Source: Mytilus edulis (Eukaryota > Mollusca > Bivalvia > Mytilida > Mytilidae). From it: 64,000 nt of DNA. Of this stretch, positions 55,811-64,000 are shown piece after piece. Position numbers and translations under genes: made by a program. Below the pieces are notes generated by a model. It did not search any database. It saw only the letters and a list, made by a program, of their open reading frames with translations, and was not told the origin of the DNA. The DNA lies in assembly GCF_963676685.1 (NCBI RefSeq), contig NC_092348.1:27751386-27815385 (forward strand). Direction: 5' to 3'. The stretch's first letter is position 1; the number at the start of each line of letters is the position of its first letter.

Positions 55811-56989
55811 GTCTGTGTACTATTTTTATAATCTACGAGCATGTATCTTTTAAATTGTGCCAGCATTAAAGAGCTGACAACACACAATTATGATTAGCCA
55901 TTCACTCAGCATAAACGCTCTGAAACAGTTCTGAATGTACATACATTAATTTGCTTCCTTAATGATTAGCCTTGAATATTCCGGATAAAAGTTTTACATA
56001 AATATATGTCAGATATGTACACTACTTGCTATATGTTTATATAAACACCTGTGTAGCACACTAAAAAAGCATCATACTTTGTCATAACTATAATAGAGTC
56101 GGTGCTCACGAACGCAAGATAGTGTATTATACATAATGTTTGTCTATTCTGGTTACGTTCTCTTTTCAAGGATCAAAACTGAAGACATATTACATCAAAC
56201 ATCAGCCACAAAAGTTGGCAGCATAAAACGAGAAAGCTCTGAAGTAACCAAATATCGAATATGAATATTGAAGTAAAACCAACCACTTTAGTCTCAGATG
56301 ATTCCCAAAGTACAATACATTGACATTATACGTTGTCATTAATATCTAAGGCCATATACCATTGACAGTGAATCAATATATTCCATTTAATGAGAAGTTG
56401 CTCTTCCGTACACAACCTTATATCTGGACTAAAGTTTAAGGTTGATAAAAGATTGAAAAATAAGAATAAATGTTGAAACTACAGTTCTTTTAGACGACAC
56501 AATAAGAGGGTAACTTTTTTCCCTTCATATATCTGCGTATATAATCCTTTTGTTTTGCAGTATTTGATACTATTCTATATAGATATTTAGACGACAACGA
56601 CACATCATCTGTGAGCAACCAAGATATTTCTAAAAATACAAATGTAAGTTATCAAAGGGATGGGGAGAATGAGTGCTCACAAACGTGTTTGAATCTGCCT
56701 CATTTTTTATGTGCCTATTTCAAAAGTGAGGAGCCTGTTATCCAATTCTTGTTGTAGATTCCTGTCGGCCATAAGTGTTTGTCTTTTATCTATGCGCCGT
56801 TGGTTCCTATCGGCTATAAGTATGTTTTAGCAATGCATTTAAGCATAGATCAGATCGTTTCTTTCACATCTTGTTATCATTGGAACTGTTATAGCTAATT
56901 AGGTCTTTACACTTTTCGTGAAAAGAGCTTTTGTTTTTCTTCTGATTATTTTGTTTTTCTTCTGCCATCTGAGATGGTTTACAGTGATG
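55811..56989. other. Nothing firm; faint family A 3' UTR echo
   Basis: 56700-56770 (TTTATGTGCCTATTTC, TGAGGAGCCTGTTATCCA) faintly resembles the 3' UTR of family A near 10.98 kb. The rest is unassigned AT-rich DNA. Confidence 0.3.
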
Positions 56990-57640
56990 TGGTACATTGA
57001 TTGGGATTTCAAAACTCACCCTGTGTAACCGAACACTTATTCTAATAGGACCTATCTACCCGCATCCCCTTTTTCTTGTTATCGTTATTTCTCTGAAACC
57101 GTAAGAGATTTTAACAAACTGTTTTCACCAAATTGTTTGTCTACTCTGAAGAATGTTTTGGTTAATTTAAACTGATGTGATTGGATGACATCTTATAGGA
57201 GTTATTTCCCTTTGAAATGTTAACATAGGTTAAATTCACTATGAACTCATACATTATAAGTCATAGAGGCCTAAAGTCTTTCGATATGAAGTCCTTGGTC
57301 CATTTGAAGAAAATCGAGGCCAAGGTAAAAGGTCATGGTCATGTTCTCAATTTTTGAATTTTGCTAGTTATCGCTATTGAAAAGAAACAGTAACAGTTAA
57401 TGATATGATCAGTTTGCCTACTTACTGTTTTCATTCAGGCGCAACTTCAACCTATTTAAGTCGAAGTGTCAACCCTTATAGGAGTTTTCTCCTTTTATGA
57501 ATCTTAAATCAGTATTTCTCCACAACCATACAATTGATTGACCTGGTGTCTTTTGATTTGATATCACTGACCTATGACCTTGAAATTGAGGTCAAGGTCA
57601 AAGGTCAATTTGGCCTTTTAGATTTTGACCTCTGCTAAAC
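56990..57640 (+). repeat. Probable dispersed repeat with recurring AGGTCA blocks
   Basis: Two loosely similar halves: TAGGAGTTATTTCCCTTTGA near 57195 against TAGGAGTTTTCTCCTTTTAT near 57479, followed in each by GACC/GGTC-rich text (57327-57350, 57568-57607). I recall similar sequence as repeated in bivalves, but only this one locus is present here. Confidence 0.45.
57568..57607. promoter_or_regulatory. Cluster of five AGGTCA nuclear-receptor half-sites
   Basis: TGACCTATGACCT (57568-57580) is a DR1 on the minus strand. AGGTCAAGGTCAAAGGTCA (57589-57607) is a DR0 followed by a DR1 on the plus strand, and includes TCAAGGTCA, the extended site of FTZ-F1/ERR-type monomers. The half-sites are seen; binding or function is not shown, and no gene starts nearby. 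Confidence 0.4.
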
Positions 57641-58964
57641 AAATAATACTGATTCATTATAAAACAATTAAGTCTTCTACAGTTGGTTGTATACATTTCA
57701 TCATTTATCAGGTGAACCGGAAATGACCAAATTTTAACAAGAAGAAGCTTATTTTAGACTAATCCTATGAAAAAGTACTTAGAAATTTTATTTCTTTGAT
57801 ATCAGTTTGAAGTAACAAATTACATCATACAGGAGTGACATTTGCCAACACCGTTTTTTAAATTTCATTCTTATTATCGAGGTGGAAAGACCTTCAATTG
57901 TTCTCTGAAGAATTGGTTTTTAATCTATTACAGTTTTGGTAGTAAATGAATGCTATACGGTGACCTATAGTCCTTCCATCCTAGACTATACATAAAGAAA
58001 TAACATAAATTAATTAATACATGATAGGCAATTTGAACTTTAATAATAATATTTTTTTATGTCTTGTTCAAGATATTTTTATTCATTTTTATGATTTTTC
58101 ACTACAAAAAATTATTAAATCTATGAAAAATACAATTGTGGATCATTTTTGGGGATTGCCATGAGATTACAAGTATGAACCGTAATGAAATAAAAAATTA
58201 GAGATTTAAGGGGGTTCGCGGGTCTAAATCATTTATATAGGATTTCTCTATATTTTTCTATAAATGAACTTTATCTTATAGTTAATAGAAAAATAAAATA
58301 AAAAAGTGAGGTCACCGTTCATTTGCGCTCACAATCTGCCTTCGAAAGAAGCATACATTTTTGTGAAGGTGGGTTTTTTTCTGTAGAAGTAATAGGAGAA
58401 ATAAAGGCAATATCGAAATAAAAAAAAGAAATTTATTACAAAAATCGCTAAAATTTTACAATAATTTAGTTTAAGTACAGCTTATATGGAAATTATGTTA
58501 AAAAAGATAGGTCACCAATGAGTTGAAAAAGATATTTCAAATTTAGAGCCAAAAAATAGCATTTTTCCACCAAAGGGAGATAATTTGGAACTTTTTCAAT
58601 GATGTATACATTTTGAAAGTCATCTGGGGCCAACACGAATTGATTGCTTTGAATGATTTTTGTACCATTTGATAAAGTAACAACTACAAAAGGAAATAAA
58701 TAAAATTTGTAATGAAAAACAAATGTTTGATTTTTTTCTGAAATTTTTATACCCTCGAGCCTCCTTAAACATGATTTTATCTCTCTGAGTTTAAATAATA
58801 TTGGTAAATTTTGTCATACGAATCATGTTTTTTTTTCTTGTGACTTATAGAAAATCATCGGCGCACATAACATCAGTGTCCGTTTCCTTCAACAGCCCAG
58901 GTATGTCATGTGGGTCAGAATAGACTATGAATCTTCATTTAAATATAATGAATGAAATTTATAT
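57641..58964. other. Nothing identified
   Basis: AT-rich; 58200-58780 feels repeat-like (long T and A runs, GGTCACC at 58311 and 58510) but has no second copy here. No exon. Confidence 0.3.
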
Positions 58965-59062
58965 GAAAATGAGAAGATGTAGTATGAATGCCAATGACAC
59001 AACTTTCCATCACAGATCAAATGACGTAGCACTTAGCAGTTTACGGTTCACTGTACGTTAAT
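58965..59062 (-). mobile_element. Family A 3' tail, antisense
   Basis: GAGAAGATGTAGTATGAATG, then CCAATGACACAACTTTCCAT and GCAGTTTACGGTTCACTGTA: the reverse of the terminal 100 bp of the Penelope-type element, diverged. Confidence 0.6.
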
Positions 59063-59254
59063 GGTTTAGTTAAGAAAATAATTATACAAATACAATCGTC
59101 GTTAAAACTATTGGACTGTTTTATTTTTTTGTATTAAAATTCTACCATATTATTGCACGTAATTGCTAACGGGTTTGATATATTTGCATCAATTCATATA
59201 TAAATGTGTGTATCATTTACCTCTGTTGGTCTGTCTGTCCGTATTATGAATAAA

Positions 59255-59770
59255 GGCAACAGTAGTATACCGCTGTTCAAAACTCATAAATCCATGGACA
59301 AAAAACAAAATCGGGATAACAAACTAAAACCGAGGGAAACGCATTAAATATAAGAGGAGAACAACGACATAACACTAAAATGTAACACATATAGACAAAA
59401 TCCCACGAGAATAACAAATATAACATATATATATAACATCAAAACCAAATACATGAATTTGGGATAGACAAGTACCGTGACACGTCTTATCGCAATGTGA
59501 ATTTACACTCAAAAATAAGAGAAAACAAACGACACAACGTTATAATGTAATACACACAGAAACGAACTATAATATAACAATGACCATATTCCTGACTTGG
59601 TACAGGGCATTTTTAAAGGAAAAAATGGTGGGTTGAACCTGGTTTTGTGGCATGCCAAACCTCGCACTTTTATGGCCATGTGAAATATAACATCAAAATG
59701 ACAACACAGGACTACAATATAAATAAATTGGAGAACACAATTGACAAAGAATCACACGAACAACAGCCAA
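59255..59770 (-). mobile_element. Dispersed repeat related to family D, antisense
   Basis: CGCTGTTCAAAACTCATAAA, GAGGAGAACAACGACATAAC, a second ACAAACGACACAACGTTATA block, then CCATATTCCTGACTTGGTAC and GGGTTGAACCTGGTTTTGTG. The last blocks are the reverse of CCTxTACCAAGTCAGGAATATG in family D. Two internal blocks repeat each other (59360-59400 and 59525-59560). Confidence 0.55.
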
Positions 59771-60404
59771 CAAAAGGCAACAAGTTCAAAATTTTAATAC
59801 GCCAGAAGTGTATTTATGATCCTGTCGAATGAATTTCCGTCATATTGTTCTCAGGATTTTTGTAATCGTGCTTCATGTCGTAAGATTGTTTACCGTGCGT
59901 CGCAGTTTCAGATTTCTTGCTCACAGACTTTCTGTTTACCAAATACCTGCATGTATATATTATTTTTACACATACTTATTTGGTGTGAAATTTGACGTCT
60001 CATTTTCCTATAAACTATACAAGTACTTAATTTCTGAAAGTTCCCTATCATGCTACTGTGGATTCATTATAATTCATTGGATACCTTTTTTGTGGGGTTC
60101 GTGGGTTAAAATGTTCAACGAATAACATATTTTCGGTAGGTTTGTATACAGAGATTGGCAAAACCACGAAATCAAATATCCACGAAAATGCCAGTTGATC
60201 AATCCACGAAAATTGATACCAACAAAAATAAATGAATCCAAAGCATATGAGAAATCATGTTTTACCGAGTGATGCGATTTCATAATATTTTCAATTACTT
60301 CCTCTTTACACAGAATAATTTTAACAGGGTATCATAAGTGAGCAATATCTTAGAGTTCTACTTGGTTTAGATTTTATCAGTTAGTGTGATCTAAAATCTA
60401 CAGT

Positions 60405-60515
60405 AACAAAAAATACCATACTGCAACGAAAATTCAAAGTTGAAAAGTCCTTTATCAAATAACAAAAGCATAAACACATCAAACGATTGAACATCAAATG
60501 TCCTATTCCTGACAT
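60405..60515 (-). mobile_element. Family D 3' tail, antisense
   Basis: AAAATACCATACTGCAACGA, then AAATTCAAAGTTGAAAAGTC, CTTTATCAAATAACAAAAGC and AACACATCAAACGATTGAAC. The same terminal region as 54.5 kb, reversed. Confidence 0.55.
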
Positions 60516-61259
60516 GGTATAATTCGTACATGACTGGCATATAAACCTATACTCCCAGTAAAATATACGAAGGCATTTTGCAAGTGTGTTCGAATACCAA
60601 CATTATACAATTATATTTAATAAAACTATGATCATCTATTTTATTAACCTTTTGTTTTGAAGAAAAAAGAATTGTAATATCATCGTATACTAGTAGTAGT
60701 ATGTGATCAAACTAGTATTAATAATTTTCCCATAGAGAACCTGCTAAACACTGACGACCACTATTCAAAATGGGGATATTTGTCAACACCATTATTTTCA
60801 TTCCACAAAATTTATCACTGTTTTGTGTTGTGTACTTTTCTACGCATCATCTAAATAGTTTGGATAACGCAGAAAATACGACACTTGATATGGTGCCGGT
60901 GTCATTAATTACTAGTATGTGAATGACGTCAGTATACTGATTGTAATGCGCAAATACATGTATAAAAATATGATATAATAATTTGTTAACTGTTTATGTT
61001 GTGATGAGATACTTTTGCAACAAATAGATGGGAAATTATGGTTGCCGTTATATTTCTATAAATAAACATGTGTTTTGTACGAAAATGTAACACCAAAGTA
61101 ATAGTTGATAACAGCTTCTGTAGGAAATATCTCATTTCATCGCTTTCAACAAAGCTAAATCGAAAGAAGTTTCCTGAGGTACTGGTGTTGTTTACAAGTA
61201 TCATCGCAATATCGTAGTATAGTGTTCTTTTTTTGTCTGTACATTTTAATCTTTACTTT
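60516..61259. other. Nothing identified
   Basis: AT-rich intergenic DNA without a matched repeat or supported exon. Confidence 0.3.
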
Positions 61260-61775
61260 AAAGTCCGCTTTGGGTAATACTCTGACTTTTGGCATGGCTG
61301 GGTGTTTATACATCTTGCCATTTTGTTATTGTGCTTTGGTAATTTATTGTATTATTGTATTTCATTTTGCTTTTTTGCTTTGACTATCATAGTGTCTGCA
61401 TGCCATTTTATCTTTCTAATGTTATAGTTGTTCGTTTTTTATTATAGTGCTTAAGATAAAAAAAACAAAAACAATGTTAACTGCTCTACCCCAATATTTT
61501 ACATTTTTAACTATAATGTCTGTTTGTTTTGCACATACATTGTTGTCAATATAATGTAAATATATGTGATTGTTAAACAAGTGAGAGGTCTAGCTAGCCA
61601 TAAAACAAAGATTAATCCACGATATCTGAAAAAATAAATATCTTTATCAAGTCAGAAATATGACAGTAGTTTTCCATTTGTTTGAGCTTTTGATTGCCAT
61701 CTGATAGAGGACTTTGTGTTTTGAATTTTCCTTGTAGTTTGGTATTTATGTTATTCTACTTTTTACAAAAACTGG
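61260..61775 (+). mobile_element. Family D repeat, long copy
   Basis: Collinear with 54035-54535 and ends at the same point: CAATGTTAACTGCTCTACCC, CAAGTGAGAGGTCTAGCTAG, TTATCAAGTCAGAAATATGA, TTTTGAATTTTCCTTGTAGT and TTGGTATTTATGTTATT. Confidence 0.7.
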
Positions 61776-62559
61776 CAGAACGTTTCAATAAAAGTGGTTT
61801 GTCCTCTTCTAACCCAATCCTTTTATAATCGTATTATTAGTTTCCTAAATTTAAATGAGAGAATGTAAAAGCGAATCATTTTAAGACGGAGACCAAAAAA
61901 TCAATACAAGGTTGAATTCATTAGGATATGTGGAAAATGTCAATATATATGACACATGCTTGTACTAGTAACTTACACCCAAACTCTTCAAGATTACGCA
62001 AGTTTCTGGGGTTTGTATTGGGTGATCAAGTGTATGCTTTAAAGACAGCCCCTCAAGTTCAAACCAACATTTTCTAGGTCGTAGTTTTGCATTTACACAG
62101 CCTTGAAATTCTCGTCAATTCTTATTTGGACGATTTTTTTAAAGAATATTTCCCTGGCACTAATTGGATGTCATTCTCGATTGACAATACAAGATTTGCA
62201 TAGATATGTTTTTTTCCTTTCTTCCTTTTTTAGTATCATTATCAGACAGACCAGGGCATACTTTTCCCACCAGAACTAAAATTATTTTCACTGTCATGTT
62301 TGAGCCCTCCTGCTGAGGATTCTTATTTCCTCAACGGACGTTATTTCTCTAGGTCGACTTTATATGCGTCCATGTCAGTTGTACCTCATATAATTCTTGC
62401 ATTCAATGTCTTTTAGACTTTTGGCTTTTAGACTTTAACTTTTTCTGTAGTTGTTGTTACAGAGAGAGAAAAGTCTGAAGAAAGAAGCGGGACTTTTTTT
62501 CAACAAGATAATATAAATAAATACACTACAAAAGTCAAAAAGACTGAAAAGACCAGTTT

Positions 62560-62815
62560 TTGTCTGAATTTGCATGAATTTTTACTCGACATTCTTAATT
62601 TGTCTGAATAATTTTTAAAAATTCTTGACATAGTATGAATTTGTCTAATAAGTTTTTTTGATTTTTCTTGACAAGTGTCTTGACAGTACGAACATTGTCT
62701 TCAAATTTTTCGACACTTCCTGTATCATCTGATATGAGTCTAGAGTAGTCTTGACCAATTTTTGACTGTCTTAAATTTGTCTCGAGCTGTCTTAACATAT
62801 TCTTGACATTCTTTT
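62560..62815. repeat. Degenerate simple repeat of TTGTCT / CTTGACA
   Basis: TTGTCT and TCTTGACA recur many times over 250 bp with variable spacers (for example 62625-62632, 62668-62675, 62682-62695, 62746-62753, 62803-62810). The minus strand stays open for 67 codons through it, which I treat as a by-product of the repeat. Confidence 0.5.
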
Positions 62816-63506
62816 TATTATGGCCAAACTAAACTTTGAAGAATTAAGGTTTTATTTGGTATAGAAAGATACCCTTTTGTTACAACTAAGTTGGAATACC
62901 CTGACAAATCCCCCATGTAGTTTAATTTTTATTTATTTTTATTAAACGTTTAATTAATTGTTTTCACTTGGAATATAAGTCGAAGTTACTGACGAACAGC
63001 ATTTAGATTTTTGTCGTTCGCAAAACTGTCCATCAAATTTGCTTTACTAAAATAGGTGTCTTGTAGGCAGTGTTAAAATGTGACCATGTGTCTCTTTTGG
63101 ACCCCACAATTCATCTTTTGGGTTTGTGTGGCTAAAAAAAGAGGGGGGAGGCGCTTTCGCGTTAGTCAAAGAATTTGTTCCGATTCAAAAACTTTGTTCA
63201 TTTTTTTGGACAACCAAAAAAACATTTTTTATCTAAATTTGAGTGTTGAATTTTATAATTTTTTTATTAAAAATAAACATTTGTTATAACCCCCTCCGGA
63301 AAAGAAAAAAATGTTTGGATCTATATAATGCATGTCTGTTTGAGATTCATTTCATTGATTTCTATAGAAAATGGATCTATTATAAATACATTTTTTTATT
63401 ATTCCTGGAGTAGATAATAATTTTCTTTTAATCTTTGGGAAATATTCCCTTTTTTTATGTTAAAATAATTAACTTCATAATTTTGATGAAGAAAATCCAT
63501 TTCAAT

Positions 63507-63722
63507 TCATTTTTTTTCATCAAAATTATGATTTTCATTTTCATCCATGAACACACTTTTTAAATTGTAGTGGCATGGTCGGTCAACTGATAAGTTGTAT
63601 GGCTGATTACAGGTAAAGCATGTATTTCCAGTTGACAGTTGCGTGAACTCTGGGGTGTGGAATGCCTTAATTTTATGGGGAACATCCTGTCCATGTGTAA
63701 TATTTAATATATATTCCAACAG
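63507..63722 (-). CDS. Candidate exon, unrecognised
   Basis: A minus-strand open frame reads EYILNITHGQDVPHKIKAFH, then TPEFTQLSTGNTCFTCNQPY and NLSVDRPCHYNLKSVFMDEN. Three cysteines in CFTCNQPYNLSVDRPC and balanced composition look more protein-like than other frames nearby. There is no family, no clear acceptor or donor, and a stop just upstream. It could be an exon of a gene outside the window, a remnant, or chance. Confidence 0.2.
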   Translation of the reverse strand: MLEYILNITHGQDVPHKIKAFHTPEFTQLSTGNTCFTCNQPYNLSVDRPCHYNLKSVFMDENENHNFDEKK

Positions 63723-64000
63723 ATGACATTACACAAATTTTTCTTCTGTTAAATGAATGATTTGTATATCATCATAATTTGCTATTTATATAAACCACAT
63801 TTTGGTACAATAATTATTTACCATATAAACATTGAATATCATGTATGTAGAATGAAATCTGTCTATAGTATGATTGGTTTTAATCATTTAATTTATAAGA
63901 TTGAGGAATCTAAATTTGTAATTATTTAAAAACCCAATTTGAAATTGTTATATATCAACTCACCCACATTTAAATTATTTTATACATTAGATTTCATAGC

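Noticed and set aside
1..64000. CRISPR arrays, prokaryotic operons, rRNA genes
   Set aside because: Intron-containing genes, SINE, LINE and Penelope-type elements show a eukaryotic nuclear region. The only regular array is a minisatellite without unique spacers. No rRNA or intact tRNA gene was recognised, but a covariance-model scan was not possible.

Overview
The window reads as AT-rich nuclear DNA of a marine bivalve, most likely a Mytilus-like mussel. The reasons are small exons with GT..AG introns, two tetraspanin genes of a form I associate with molluscs, a tRNA-derived SINE with a CAAT-repeat tail, and several dispersed repeats that I recall as abundant in mussel DNA. The species call rests on recall; no database was searched.

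I built four genes exon by exon, all on the minus strand. (1) 6033-12605: a type I membrane protein with a signal peptide, two Ig domains, one TM segment, a cysteine cluster just inside the membrane and a cytoplasmic tail with an ITSM-like tyrosine motif (6 exons, about 314 aa). (2) 22398-32982: tetraspanin A (7 exons, 288 aa). (3) 37841-42460: tetraspanin B (7 exons, 295 aa). The tetraspanins are tandem paralogues: all introns are phase 0 and five of seven coding exons have identical lengths. (4) 49046-51144: a 99-aa secreted, glycine-rich then cysteine-rich protein (2 exons). No gene is supported from 51.2 kb to the end, apart from a weak candidate exon near 63.6 kb.

Most of the rest is mobile DNA. 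A Penelope-type retroelement (8761-11265) lies antisense in the Ig gene; its RT frame is broken by a single TAA and no GIY-YIG domain follows. Pieces of its 3' end are scattered on both strands. A second Penelope-type family (here family B) has about nine copies. Four short TIR elements with ends CAGNGGCGGATCCAG all show perfect 5-bp target duplications. Other TIR or foldback elements lie at 28.3, 33.4, 36.7 and 48.8 kb.

The most unusual object is a 1457-bp element at 25686-27142. It has matching terminal inverted repeats around GGCGCC, a 7-bp target duplication, and a core of about two dozen 30-bp units built from ACAAAA-N5-TTTTGT dyads. It sits inside the 3' end of a LINE, which itself sits in intron 4 of tetraspanin A.

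Gene models rest on reading frame, splice consensus, phase and paralogue comparison. UTRs and promoters are mostly not resolvable. Repeat boundaries are approximate unless target duplications are stated.
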